This document shows positions 16,378-24,763 of a DNA stretch of 64,000 nucleotides, in pieces (positions within the stretch are counted from its first letter, which is position 1; every line of letters begins with the position of its first letter). The notes under the pieces are model-generated. The model saw nothing but the letters and a program-made list of their open reading frames with translations. It searched no databases and was not told the DNA's origin. Origin of the DNA: [Actinomadura] parvosata subsp. kistnae (lineage in GTDB: Bacteria; Actinomycetota; Actinomycetes; Streptosporangiales; Streptosporangiaceae). Made by a program: the position numbers and the translations under genes. The DNA is taken from assembly GCF_900323885.1 (NCBI RefSeq), contig NZ_OOHJ01000018.1, forward strand, positions 4,265,001 to 4,329,000, read 5' to 3'.

Positions 16378-17196
16378 TCAGGGCTTGCGCGCGACGCCGG
16401 CCAGCACGTTGTAATGCGTCAGGTCCTGGCGGATGTGGTCGCCGGGCTGGCTGCGCCATTCGGCCAGCGGCACCAGGCCGGGCTCGATGAGCTCCAGGTC
16501 GCCGAAGTACGACGCGATCTCGGCCCGCGTGCGCCAGCGGCCCGTGCCGAGGTTCTTGTTGAAGTCGCGCTCCGCCTCCACGGCGATCCTGGACGCCTCC
16601 GGGTGCTCGTCGCCGGGGTTGTGGAAGTGCACGATGGCGAGATGGCTGCCCGGGGCGAGGACCGAGCGGAAGCGCTCCATCACGCCGGAAGGGTCCTCGT
16701 CGTCGTGGAGGTGGTGCAGCACGGAGACGAGCAGCAGCCCGAGCGGCCGGCTGAAGTCGAGGTGCGCGCGGACCTCGGGGTGCTCCAGGATCCCGGCCGG
16801 GTCGCGGATGTCACCGGGGACGACGGTGGTGACGTCGTTCGTGGCCAGCAGCGCCCGGCCGTGGGCCAGCACCACCGGGTCGTTGTCCACGTAGACGACG
16901 TGCGCCTCCGGCGCCACCGCCTGGGCGATCTCGTGTACGTTGCCCTGCGTGGGCAGCCCGGAGCCGAGATCGAGAAACTGCCGGATGCCGGCCTCGGCCG
17001 CCATGTGGTGCACGGCGCGGCGCAGGAACGCCCGGTTGGCCCGGCCCGCCTCCCGCGCGTCGGGGGCGATTTTCAGTGCCTCTTCGGCCACCTTGCGGTC
17101 GACCTCGAAGTTGTCCTTGCCGCCGAGGAAATAGTCGTAGACGCGGGCGATGCTGGGCTTGGTGGGGTCTACTCCGGGTGGCACCCATTCCTGCAT
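16378..17196 (-). CDS. SAM-dependent methyltransferase, PF04672 (DUF574) family
   Basis: A 272-residue protein starting MQEWVPPGVDPTKPSIARVY, then DYFLGGKDNFEVDR, the hallmark of this actinobacterial family. Motif I is FLDLGSGLPTQGNVHE (about residue 75), followed by VVYVDNDPVVLAHGRALL, which places the adenine-binding acid. It ends with HYNVLAGVARKP. Many copies are usual in actinomycetes, mostly of unknown substrate. The start at ATG 17196 is supported by a good promoter immediately upstream (TTGGCA, 16 bp, TACGAT, 8 bp, ATG), which implies a leaderless message. The promoter lies under the start of the divergent hydrolase pseudogene. Confidence 0.9.
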   Translation of the reverse strand: MQEWVPPGVDPTKPSIARVYDYFLGGKDNFEVDRKVAEEALKIAPDAREAGRANRAFLRRAVHHMAAEAGIRQFLDLGSGLPTQGNVHEIAQAVAPEAHVVYVDNDPVVLAHGRALLATNDVTTVVPGDIRDPAGILEHPEVRAHLDFSRPLGLLLVSVLHHLHDDEDPSGVMERFRSVLAPGSHLAIVHFHNPGDEHPEASRIAVEAERDFNKNLGTGRWRTRAEIASYFGDLELIEPGLVPLAEWRSQPGDHIRQDLTHYNVLAGVARKP

Positions 17197-17204
17197 GAAA
17201 CGAA

Positions 17205-17232
17205 ATCGTAGTCCGAAGGGCGGGGGTGCCAA
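17205..17232 (-). promoter_or_regulatory. Promoter of the methyltransferase gene
   Basis: Minus-strand TTGGCA (17232-17227), 16-bp spacer, TACGAT (17210-17205), then 8 bp to ATG 17196. It matches the sigma-70-type consensus at 5/6 and 4/6 positions, with leaderless spacing. Confidence 0.55.
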
Positions 17233-17236
17233 GCGG

Positions 17237-18147
17237 GTGATTCATCAGAAATTCGTCGGAGTTTCCGTGGACCCGGCGGTGACGTTGTTCACCGTGCTCA
17301 CGGCCGAAAAACCGGCCAGGAATCCGCTGCTGGTCGTCCACGGCGGCCCCGATTGGGACCACTCCTACCTGCGTGACCCGCTCGTCCGGCTCGCCGACCA
17401 CCATGACCTGATATTTCCGGACCTGCGGGGTTGCGGGCGGTCCACCCGAGGGCTGCCCGACGACCAGTACACCCCCGACGCCGCCACCGCCGACCTCGCC
17501 GCCCTCCTCGACGCGCTCGGCGTGACCCAGGCGGACGTGCTCGGCTTCTCCTACGGCGGCCTGATCGCGCAGCGCCTCGCCCTGGCCGCGCCCGGCCGCG
17601 TGCGCCGGCTCGTCATCGCCTCCAGCACCGTGCTGCCGGTGCCCGCCGACGCGTTCGACGGCTGGCCGGAACGCGCCCGCCGAACCGCCGCCGAGGCGGC
17701 CGTGTGGTCGGAAGCGGACGTGCGCTCCCAGGCGGACGTGCGGTCCCAGGCGGATGTGGCGTCCGGCCCGGCGCTGTCGGGGCCCGGGCTGACGAGGGCG
17801 GCGGCGTTCGCGGGGCCGAGGCCGCCGTCTGGCGCGCCGCGTCCCTGCCCGCCTACCGCGAGCGCCTTTCCCGCATCCGCTTCTCGGCCGAATGGCTGCG
17901 CCCGTGGCGCGCGGGCACGCTGCCCACCGCCCGCGTCGACCACGCACCGGAACGCCTGGCCGCGCTCGGCATCCCGATCCTGATGCTGCACGGCCGGCAG
18001 GACATGACGTTCCCCGCCGCATTGGCCGAGCGGGCCGCGCGGCTCATCCCGTACGCCCGCGCCGCGATCCTCGACGAGGCCGGCCACATGGCGCACGTGG
18101 ACCAGCCGGGCCCGTGGCTGGAGGCCGTGTCCGGCTTTCTCCGGTGA
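17237..18147 (+). pseudogene. Frameshifted proline-iminopeptidase-like alpha/beta hydrolase
   Basis: Two frames share one alpha/beta hydrolase. The N-terminal part runs from about GTG 17237 with LLVVHGGPDWDHSYLRDP (HGGP oxyanion motif), DLRGCGRST and the nucleophile elbow GFSYGG. The C-terminal part, in a frame shifted relative to it, carries RFSAEWLRPWRAGTLP, MLHGRQDMTF (acid) and DEAGHMAHVDQPGPW (histidine) and ends at 18147. The break lies about 17800-17825, in a G-rich stretch. Just before it, three 18-bp repeats encode ADVRSQ units. All catalytic parts survive, so either the gene is a recent pseudogene or the base call is wrong. It is divergent from the methyltransferase. Confidence 0.75.
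17707..17760. repeat. 18-bp in-frame tandem repeat in the broken hydrolase
   Basis: Three units beginning GCGGACGTGCG or GCGGATGTGG encode E/Q-ADVRS-type units. They sit shortly before the frameshift zone. Confidence 0.7.
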
Positions 18148-18150
18148 AGG

Positions 18151-19215
18151 TCAGAACTGACGGCGCCGCACCAGCCACAGGCACAGCCCCACGAGCCCCA
18201 GGGTGAGCACGGTGTAGATGCCGGTCTCGTACCACTGCAGCGCCCAGAACCGGCTGGAGGGCTGGAAGGTGACGTCCTGCCGGTAACCCAGCCGGTTGGC
18301 CTCGTCGAGGCACAGGTCCCGGCCCTGCTCAGGCGGCCCTTCGACCGGCACACGGGGGCTGCAGGGGCCCGTGTCGGTGGCGACGGGGACGACGGCGCCG
18401 CCGGGAGCCGGCTCGGCCACGTTGACCAGGCTCGACGGGCCGACGATGCGGCTCGACAGCGTCCAGGCGCCGGGGTCCCCCGGCACCCGGCCGTCCGCGA
18501 CCACGACCACGGCCCCGTCCGGGCCGCGCATGAGCTGGTCCACGTTCGCGGGCGAGAGCGCGAACGTGCCGTGCACCGGCGCGAGCAGGTGCGGCCTGAC
18601 CAGGAGCGGCATGCCGATCTGGACCGCGGTGAAGAGCACCAGGGTGACGGCCATGGCGGGCAGGGGACGGCGGACGAGCAGCCCCACGGTGACCCCGAGG
18701 GCGAACGCGAAGGCCGCGTACCCGATGGGGGCGACGCCGCGCCCGGCGAACACCAGCGGCCCCATCAGCGGGAAGCCCACCGCGGCCCGGTCGAGCGCGG
18801 TGGCCCACCAGCTCGCCAGGAGGCCGCCCAGCCCGCCGGTCACGGCGGCCGCCGCGCCGACGAACGCGAGCTTGACGGCCAGCCAGCGGGTACGGGTGAT
18901 GCTCTGGCTCCACACCAGCAGGTGCGTGCCCGCCTCCAGCTCCCGCGTGACCAGCGGCGCCCCCCAGAAGATCCCGACGAGGGCGGGCAGGAGGAGGGCG
19001 ACGGCGGTGACGCCGACGAACGGGGTCTGGTGGTCGTCGAAGAACCGGTCGAGGAACCGCTCGCACGTGCCGCCCTGGCCGCACAGGGCGAGGCCGCGCT
19101 CGTACTGGTCGAGCAGGCTGGTGCGGCCGGCGGCGAGGAACGCGGCGAGCACGCCGAGCGCGGCGGCCGTCATGAGGGCGGCGGCGCGGAACTGCCGCCA
19201 CGCCAGCCAGATCAC
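18151..19215 (-). CDS. ABC-2-type transporter permease
   Basis: A 354-residue membrane protein with about six membrane segments. It begins MIWLAWRQFRAAALMTAAAL, typical of permeases paired with YtrA-type regulators. A large extracytoplasmic loop (roughly residues 225-320, containing CSPRVPVEGPPEQGRDLC) separates the fifth and last helices (LTLGLVGLCLWLVRRRQF). It ends a three-gene operon gntR-ATPase-permease; its start overlaps the ATPase stop by 4 bp (ATGA). By analogy with ytr-type systems it may export or sense cell-envelope-active peptides. That role is inferred from the operon. Confidence 0.88.
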   Translation of the reverse strand: MIWLAWRQFRAAALMTAAALGVLAAFLAAGRTSLLDQYERGLALCGQGGTCERFLDRFFDDHQTPFVGVTAVALLLPALVGIFWGAPLVTRELEAGTHLLVWSQSITRTRWLAVKLAFVGAAAAVTGGLGGLLASWWATALDRAAVGFPLMGPLVFAGRGVAPIGYAAFAFALGVTVGLLVRRPLPAMAVTLVLFTAVQIGMPLLVRPHLLAPVHGTFALSPANVDQLMRGPDGAVVVVADGRVPGDPGAWTLSSRIVGPSSLVNVAEPAPGGAVVPVATDTGPCSPRVPVEGPPEQGRDLCLDEANRLGYRQDVTFQPSSRFWALQWYETGIYTVLTLGLVGLCLWLVRRRQF

Positions 19216-20114
19216 CGCAGCACCGCCAGCGCGGGCCGGGCAGCGGGGACTGGCGCGGGGGCGGGGGCGGCCTGCTCCATGTAGGCCAGGACCAGGTCCT
19301 CCATGGTGAGCCGGCCGACCGACCAGGCCGGGTCGAGGATCGGCCCGCCGGTGCGGACGATCAGCGTGCTCTGCCGGTCGGTGTGGCGGGCGGAGACGAC
19401 GTGCTGGTCCGCGGGCAGGCGGCCGGGGTCGCGGCGCGGGCCCGTCAGCCGGTGGTGGGTGGCCAGCAGCTCGTCGACCTCGCCCGCGAGACGCACCCGC
19501 GAGTCGGTGAGCACGATCAGGTGGTCGCAGGTGCGTTCGAGGTCGGAGACGAGGTGCGAGGAGAGCAGCACGCTCAGCTCGTGCTCGGCGGTGGCCTCCA
19601 TGAGGCCGCGCAGGAAGTCGCGGCGGGCCAGCGGGTCGAGCGCGGCGACCGGCTCGTCCAGGATCAGCAGCTCCGGCCGCTTGGCCAGGCCCAGGGTGAG
19701 GGCGAGCTGGGCGCGCTCGCCGCCCGACAACCGGCCCGCCTTGCGGCCGGGGTCGAGGCCGAGCCGGTCGATCCGCTCGCGGGCCAGCGCCGAATCCCAG
19801 CGGGGGTTGAGCCGGGCGCCGAGCCGCAGGTGGTCGGCCACGGTCAGGCCCGCGTAGGTGGGGGTGTCCTGGGCGACGAAGCCGATCCTGGACAGCTGCG
19901 CCGGGTCGGCGGGCGGGCCGCCGAGCACGGTGACGGTGCCCGACGTCGGGGCGAGCTGGCCGGAGGCGAGCTTCAGCAGCGTGCTCTTGCCCGCGCCGTT
20001 GGGCCCGACCAGGCCGACGACGCGCCCCGCCGGGATGTCGAGCGTGCAGTCACGCAACGCCCAGCGCCGGCCGTACTTCTTGGCCAGGTCCTGGGCCTGT
20101 AAGGCAGCGGTCAC
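19212..20114 (-). CDS. ABC transporter ATP-binding protein
   Basis: A 300-residue ATPase: Walker A GPNGAGKSTLL (about residue 37), Q-loop GFVAQDTPTYAGLTV, signature LSGGERAQLALTLGLAKRP (about residue 134), Walker B LLILDEPVAALDPLARRDF, switch histidine in LLSSHLVSDLERTCDHLIVL. The C-terminal ~75 residues are an accessory domain. It starts at GTG 20114, overlapping the gntR stop as GTGA, and its stop overlaps the permease start. It energises the adjacent ABC-2 permease at the inner face of the membrane. Confidence 0.93.
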   Translation of the reverse strand: MTAALQAQDLAKKYGRRWALRDCTLDIPAGRVVGLVGPNGAGKSTLLKLASGQLAPTSGTVTVLGGPPADPAQLSRIGFVAQDTPTYAGLTVADHLRLGARLNPRWDSALARERIDRLGLDPGRKAGRLSGGERAQLALTLGLAKRPELLILDEPVAALDPLARRDFLRGLMEATAEHELSVLLSSHLVSDLERTCDHLIVLTDSRVRLAGEVDELLATHHRLTGPRRDPGRLPADQHVVSARHTDRQSTLIVRTGGPILDPAWSVGRLTMEDLVLAYMEQAAPAPAPVPAARPALAVLR

Positions 20115-20515
20115 GCGACGTCCTCCTGAGCCGTGTTCCGGAAGGTGGTCATGAACAGCGCCTCGATGCTCTCCTCGTCGAGCCCGGCCCGGCGGGCCTT
20201 GGCCAGCCAGTGCCGCAGCTCCTCGCGCAGCGGGCCGTGCGCGGCGAGCGTGGCGTCGGTCAGCGTCGCCGTCACGAACGTGCCGACGCCGGGCCGGGCG
20301 GCGACCAGCTTCTCGTGCTCCAGCTCCCGGTACGCCTTCAGCACCGTGTTGGGGTTGATCGCGAGCTGCGCCACGACCTCCTTGACCGTCGGCAACCGGT
20401 CGCCCTCACGCAGCAGGCCCAGCCGCATGGCGTGCCGCACCTGGCGGACGAGCTGCTGGTACGGCGACACGCCCGAGCCGCTGTCCAGATGGAACTCGAT
20501 CACCGATTTCTCCAT
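20111..20515 (-). CDS. GntR-family regulator, YtrA subfamily
   Basis: A 134-residue protein: a winged helix-turn-helix at residues 15-80 (VSPYQQLVRQVRHAMRLGLL; then LPTVKEVVAQLAINPNTVLKAYRELEHEKLV; GVGTFV) and a short helical tail, the compact YtrA layout. YtrA-type proteins repress the operon that encodes them together with an ABC transporter. This fits here, since the gene leads gntR-ATPase-permease with 4-bp overlaps. ATG 20515 is the natural family start (MEKSVIEFHLDSGSGVSPY). A GACTAGTC palindrome lies 2 bp upstream and is a candidate operator half. Confidence 0.92.
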   Translation of the reverse strand: MEKSVIEFHLDSGSGVSPYQQLVRQVRHAMRLGLLREGDRLPTVKEVVAQLAINPNTVLKAYRELEHEKLVAARPGVGTFVTATLTDATLAAHGPLREELRHWLAKARRAGLDEESIEALFMTTFRNTAQEDVA

Positions 20516-20517
20516 TT

Positions 20518-20525
20518 GACTAGTC
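20518..20525. promoter_or_regulatory. GACTAGTC palindrome before the gntR operon
   Basis: A perfect 8-bp palindrome 2 bp upstream of ATG 20515. Its position would let the YtrA-type protein repress its own operon. It is short, so the call is tentative. Confidence 0.35.
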
Positions 20526-20711
20526 TCGTGGTTCTTTCTAGGCCCCCGACCATACGGTGCCGGTAAAGAACCCGCCTCCGTCGCGGGACGGGTGCCCGGT
20601 TCGAGCGGTTCAAGTTCCCGCAAACAACCGCCGCACCCGGATTGGCGGCCCGGCGGCGCGGAATGATGCCGGGTTGTGGCGTCCCGTCCCCCCGAGGCAC
20701 CCGGGGGAGTG

Positions 20712-22133
20712 ATGAGCACCGAGACAGAGACGGCCGCCGCCGCGCGCAAGCTTCCGCTGCCGACCCTGACCGCCATGGTCGTCGGCTCGATGGTGGGCGC
20801 GGGCGTCTTCTCGCTGCCGCGCAACTTCGCCCAGGCCACCGGCGTGTGGGGGGCGGTGGTCGCGTGGGTGGTGGCCGGGTTCGGCATGCTGATGCTGGCC
20901 TTCGTCTTCCAGCTGCTCGCCGTGCGCCGGCCGGGGCTGAACGCGGGCGTCTACGCCTACGCGAAGGCGGGGTTCGGGGAGTTCCCCGGGTTCCTGTCGG
21001 CGTTCGGGTACTGGGCCAGCGCGTGCGTGGGCAACGTGTCGTACTGGGTGCTGATCAAGTCCACGCTCGGCGGGGTCGTGCCCGGCTTCGGGGAGGGGAA
21101 CACGCTGCTCGCCGTGGGCATCTCGGCGATCGGCGTCTGGGCGTTCCACGCCATGATCATGCGCGGGGTGAGAGAGGCCGCCGCGATCAACAAGATCGTG
21201 ACGGTGGCCAAGCTCATCCCCATCCTGCTGTTCGTCGTGATCCTCGCGGTGTCGCTGCGCGGCGGCGTGTTCGCCGGCAACCTGTGGGGCGGCGGGCACA
21301 GCTCGGCGGGCGCGCTGTTCGAGCAGGTCAAGGCCACGATGCTGGTGACGGTCTTCGTGTTTCTCGGGGTCGAGGGGGCCAGCGTCTACTCCCGCTACGC
21401 CCGGCGGCGCCAGGACGTCGGCCGGGCGACGGTGCTGGGCTTCCTCAGCGTGCTCGCGCTGTTCGCCTCGGTCTCGGTGCTCTCGTACGGGGTGCTGCCC
21501 CAGGAGGAGCTGGCCGGGATCCGCCAGCCGTCCATGGCCGGGGTGCTGGAGTCGGTGGTGGGGCCGTGGGGGTCGGCCTTCATCGGCGCCGGGCTGATCA
21601 TCTCGGTGCTGGGCGCGTACCTGGCCTGGACGCTCATGGCGGCCGAGGTGCTGTACGTCGCGGCCAAGGACGACGACATGCCGGCCTTCCTCAAGCGGGA
21701 CAACGGCCGGGACACGCCGGTGGCCGCGCTGCTGCTGACCAGCGGCCTCATCACCGCCGTGCTGGCGATCACCCTGTTCTCCGACGACGCCTTCGCCTTC
21801 ACGCTCAAGCTGTGCAGCTCGTTGTCGCTGGTGCCGTACCTGCTGGCGGCCGCGTACGCGCTGAAGATCTCGCGCGTGCCGGACCGCGGCAGGGACCTGC
21901 TGGTGGCGGGGCTCGCGGTCGTCTACACCGCGTTCCTGATCTTCGCGGCGGGGTTGAAGTTCCTGCTGCTGTCGTGCGTCATCTACGCCCCCGGGATGAT
22001 CCTGTTCGTCCTCACCAGGCGGGAGCGCGGCAGGCCCGCCTTCTCGCCCGGGGAGCTGGTCCTGGCCGCCGTCATCCTGATCGGCGCGGTCGCCGGCGTC
22101 GTGGCCCTGGCGACCCGGCTGATCACCATCTGA
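20712..22133 (+). CDS. arcD: APC-family arginine/ornithine-type antiporter
   Basis: A 473-residue membrane protein of the basic amino acid/polyamine antiporter (APA) branch of APC transporters. It begins LPLPTLTAMVVGSMVGAGVFSLPRNFAQATG, whose GSMVGAGVFSLP is the substrate-backbone loop of helix 1, followed by about eleven further helices, including VFVFLGVEGASVYSRYARRR in the centre. ATG 20712 is preceded by GGGGGAG. The next gene, starting about 13 bp later, is arginine deiminase, so the protein probably exchanges arginine for citrulline or ornithine. Specificity comes from context, not from residues I can read. Confidence 0.85.
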   Translation: MSTETETAAAARKLPLPTLTAMVVGSMVGAGVFSLPRNFAQATGVWGAVVAWVVAGFGMLMLAFVFQLLAVRRPGLNAGVYAYAKAGFGEFPGFLSAFGYWASACVGNVSYWVLIKSTLGGVVPGFGEGNTLLAVGISAIGVWAFHAMIMRGVREAAAINKIVTVAKLIPILLFVVILAVSLRGGVFAGNLWGGGHSSAGALFEQVKATMLVTVFVFLGVEGASVYSRYARRRQDVGRATVLGFLSVLALFASVSVLSYGVLPQEELAGIRQPSMAGVLESVVGPWGSAFIGAGLIISVLGAYLAWTLMAAEVLYVAAKDDDMPAFLKRDNGRDTPVAALLLTSGLITAVLAITLFSDDAFAFTLKLCSSLSLVPYLLAAAYALKISRVPDRGRDLLVAGLAVVYTAFLIFAAGLKFLLLSCVIYAPGMILFVLTRRERGRPAFSPGELVLAAVILIGAVAGVVALATRLITI

Positions 22134-22145
22134 GTGGAGAGCATC

Positions 22146-23420
22146 GTGAGCACGAGATTCGGCGTTCACTCCGAGGTCGGCCGGCTGCGGCAGGTGATCG
22201 TGCACCGGCCGGAGCTCAGCCTGAAGCGCCTCACCCCGTCGAACAAGGAGGCGCTGCTCTACGACGACGTGCTCTGGGTCAGCCGCGCCCAGATCGAGCA
22301 CGACGAGTTCGTCCAGGTCATGCGGGAGCGGGGGATCGAGGTGCTCTACCACCAGCGGCTGCTCGCCGAGGCGCTGGACGCGGCGCCCGAGGCGCGGCGG
22401 CACGCGGTCGAGCGCATGGTCACGCACCTGACGGTCGGCCCCGCGCTCGTGGACGAGGTCCGCGCGGAGCTGGCCTCGTGGGACGGCGCCACGCTCGCCG
22501 CGCACCTGATCGGCGGGCTGACCAAGGAGGAGTTCCTCGACGCGGCGCAGGCGCGCGGGGAAGGCTTCGACGCGCGCTCGCTGGTCACCGCGACCGCCGG
22601 CACCGGCTCGTTCATCCTGCCGCCGCTGCCGAACTCGCTCTACCAGCGCGACCCGTCGGCCTGGTTGTACGGGGGAGTCGTGCTGAACCCCCTCTACTAC
22701 CACGCCCGCCGGCTGGAGACGATCAACCAGAGCATCGTCTACCACTTCCACCCGATGTTCGCGGGTGACGACTTCGCCTACTGGTACCCGCCGATGGGCG
22801 ACGACGGCGGCTTCGACGAGGAGGACTTCGGCCGGGCCTCGCTGGAGGGCGGCGACATGATGCCGATCGGCAACGGCGCCGTGGCCATCGGCATCAGCGA
22901 GCGGACCAGCCCGATCATGATCGAGCACCTGGCCATGGAGCTGTTCGCGGCCGGCGCCGCGACCCGGGTGCTCGCGGTGAACATCCCGCCCAGCCGCTCG
23001 TACATGCACCTCGACACCGTGTTCACGCTGCTGGACGCCGACAAGGCCACCGGCTACCCGCCGGTCGTCGACAATGCCGAGGTGTACTCGCTGCGCCCCG
23101 GCGACCGGCCGCGCACGGTGGAGGTGCACCGCGAGCCCGGCCTGGCCGCCGCGTTCGCCGACGCGCTCGGCATCGGCGCGCTGGACGTCATCCCCACCGG
23201 CGGCGACGACCACCAGCGGGCCAGGGAGCAGTGGGACAGCGGCAGCAACTTCGTCGCCCTGGAGCCGGGGGTCGTGGTCGGCTACCACAAGAACGAGTTC
23301 ACCAACAGGAAGCTGCGCGAGCACGGCGTGGAGGTCGTCGAGATCGAGGGCTTCGAGCTGGGCAAGGGCAGGGGCGGCGGGCACTGCATGACCTGCCCGA
23401 TCCTGCGGGACCCGCTCTAG
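22146..23420 (+). CDS. arcA: Arginine deiminase
   Basis: A 424-residue enzyme hydrolysing arginine to citrulline and ammonia. Family landmarks in order: VIVHRPE near residue 20, YDDVLWV near 40, LYQRDPSAWLYGGVV near 160, EGGDMMPIGNGAVAIGISERT near 233, MHLDTVFTLLD near 284 (catalytic His and Asp), and GGGHCMTCPILRDPL at the C-terminus with the nucleophilic cysteine. All catalytic residues seem present. GTG 22146 is chosen because GGAGA lies 5 bp before it; a GTG at 22134 is possible. The antiporter precedes it, but no ornithine carbamoyltransferase or carbamate kinase follows. Its stop shares the CTAG tetranucleotide with the convergent hydrolase stop. Confidence 0.95.
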   Translation: MSTRFGVHSEVGRLRQVIVHRPELSLKRLTPSNKEALLYDDVLWVSRAQIEHDEFVQVMRERGIEVLYHQRLLAEALDAAPEARRHAVERMVTHLTVGPALVDEVRAELASWDGATLAAHLIGGLTKEEFLDAAQARGEGFDARSLVTATAGTGSFILPPLPNSLYQRDPSAWLYGGVVLNPLYYHARRLETINQSIVYHFHPMFAGDDFAYWYPPMGDDGGFDEEDFGRASLEGGDMMPIGNGAVAIGISERTSPIMIEHLAMELFAAGAATRVLAVNIPPSRSYMHLDTVFTLLDADKATGYPPVVDNAEVYSLRPGDRPRTVEVHREPGLAAAFADALGIGALDVIPTGGDDHQRAREQWDSGSNFVALEPGVVVGYHKNEFTNRKLREHGVEVVEIEGFELGKGRGGGHCMTCPILRDPL

Positions 23421-24244
23421 CGCAGGAAGGGGCGCAGCAGGGCCAGCAGCTCCTTGGGCCGGTGCAGCGGGATGATGTGGCCGCAGCCCTCGATGACGTG
23501 GCCGGTGAGGTCGTCGGCGATCGGGCGGAGCTGCTGCTCCAGTGCCGTGCCGACGGGGTGGGCGCCCACCGCCATCGCGGGCACCGTCAGGCGGGCGGTG
23601 GCGACGGCCTCGGCGATCTGGGCCGCGCTCTCCGGCAGCGCCCGGTAGTACGAGAACGCGCAGCGCAGCGCCTCCCTGCCGGTGTAGGCGGCGGTGAAGG
23701 CGTCCCGCAGGGCCGGCCTGACGCCGTCGCCGAGGGTGCCGGACTGCAGGAACCAGTCCACGTACGCGCTCTCGTGGCCTTCCAGGACCGTCTCGGCCAG
23801 GCCGGGGACGGCGTGGAAGCCGAACCACCAGGGCGGGCCGCCGGCGAGGAAGCTCTCGCCGCCGGGCAGCCGGCCCAGCAGGGACTCCATCACGACGAGC
23901 CGCCGCACCAGGCCGGGGTGCCGCATGGCGAGCAGGAACGCGGGCGGGGTGCCCGCGTCGATGCCCACCACGGCGGCCGATTCGACGCCGAGGGCGGCGA
24001 GCAGGGCCGCGGCGTCCGCGGCCAGGGTGCCGGCGTCGTAGCCGGTCGCCGCCCGGCTGCTCGCGCCGAACCCGCGCAGGTCCGGGGCGATGACCCGGTG
24101 CCGGTCGGACAGGCCGGCCATGACGTCCGTCCACAGCTCCCACGTGTGCGGGAAGCCGTGCAGCAGCAGGACGGCCGGGCCTGAGCCGGCCAGGGCGACG
24201 TTGAGCTCGATGCCGTTCACGGGGACACGGCGCAGCTCGGGCAT
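23417..24244 (-). CDS. Alpha/beta hydrolase, epoxide-hydrolase/haloacetate-dehalogenase branch
   Basis: A 275-residue hydrolase: LLLHGFPHTWELWTDVM (HGFP oxyanion motif and helix typical of the branch), APDLRGFGASSR, nucleophile site VVGIDAGTPPAFLLAM with Asp in place of Ser, and catalytic histidine in EGCGHIIPLHRPKELL. Aspartate at the elbow points to epoxide hydrolase or dehalogenase chemistry rather than an esterase, although the usual G-H-D-x-G is altered to G-I-D-A-G. ATG 24244 has GGAG 6 bp upstream. The gene diverges from an HxlR regulator, which probably controls it. It ends in a 4-bp overlap with arcA. Confidence 0.85.
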   Translation of the reverse strand: MPELRRVPVNGIELNVALAGSGPAVLLLHGFPHTWELWTDVMAGLSDRHRVIAPDLRGFGASSRAATGYDAGTLAADAAALLAALGVESAAVVGIDAGTPPAFLLAMRHPGLVRRLVVMESLLGRLPGGESFLAGGPPWWFGFHAVPGLAETVLEGHESAYVDWFLQSGTLGDGVRPALRDAFTAAYTGREALRCAFSYYRALPESAAQIAEAVATARLTVPAMAVGAHPVGTALEQQLRPIADDLTGHVIEGCGHIIPLHRPKELLALLRPFLR

Positions 24245-24276
24245 GGGAAGCTCCAGGTGGAAGGCAGTAACCGAAG

Positions 24277-24305
24277 GTGACAAGCTCACGGTAGTGAACT
24301 AGCGT
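24277..24305 (+). promoter_or_regulatory. Promoter of the hxlR-type gene with internal palindrome
   Basis: GTGACA (24277-24282), 17-bp spacer, TAGCGT (24300-24305). TAGTGAACTA (24292-24301) is a 10-bp palindromic element overlapping the -10, a candidate HxlR operator. Confidence 0.5.
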
Positions 24306-24349
24306 GGGCGCACCAAGACGGCACTTTCCCCTCAGGTGGTGAGCTCCAG

Positions 24350-24763
24350 GTGACCAGTAGCGGCGCGGCGCGGCGCGGAGACGTGTTCGACCCGGGGTGC
24401 CCGACCCGGCGGCTGCTCGACCGGGTCGGCACCAAGTGGACCTCGATGGCGGTCAAGGTGCTCGCGGAGGCGGCGCCGGGCGAGGTCCGGTTCGGGGAGC
24501 TGCGCCGGCGCATGCCCGGCATCTCCCAGAAGATGCTCTCCGTGACCCTGCAGAGCCTCGTCCGCGACGGCCTGGTGGCCCGCCGCGTCGAGCCCACGGT
24601 GCCGCCCTGCGTGCACTACCGCCTCACCGAGCTCGGCCTGTCGCTCGAAGTGCCGCTCGCCGCGCTGCGGGCCTGGGCCGAGGAGCACATGGCGGAGGTC
24701 GAGCGCAACCACCTTCAAGCCGACGGGCAGGGCGCGAACAACGGTCGGGTGCCGGTCGAGTAG
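24350..24763 (+). CDS. HxlR-family transcriptional regulator
   Basis: A 137-residue winged-helix regulator. The family pattern is complete: CPTRRLLDRVGTKWTSMAVKVL with an early cysteine, FGELRRRMPGISQKMLSVTLQSLVRDGLV as the helix-turn-helix, and VHYRLTELGLSLEVPLAALRAWAEEHM. HxlR members usually sense redox or electrophilic stress, often through that N-terminal cysteine. It diverges from an epoxide-hydrolase-like enzyme, its likely target. GTG 24350 is used; its Shine-Dalgarno (AGGTGG) is 9 bp upstream. The 3' end overlaps the convergent secreted hydrolase gene by 49 bp. Confidence 0.92.
   Translation: MTSSGAARRGDVFDPGCPTRRLLDRVGTKWTSMAVKVLAEAAPGEVRFGELRRRMPGISQKMLSVTLQSLVRDGLVARRVEPTVPPCVHYRLTELGLSLEVPLAALRAWAEEHMAEVERNHLQADGQGANNGRVPVE

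Noticed and set aside
17800-17825. Programmed frameshift in the alpha/beta hydrolase
   Set aside because: No slippery heptamer or downstream pseudoknot was evident, and the family has no such mechanism. Mutation or sequencing error is simpler.
20610-24143. Long open frame antisense to the arcD-arcA genes
   Set aside because: Low-complexity translation with no motif; arcA and the antiporter on the opposite strand are clear genes.
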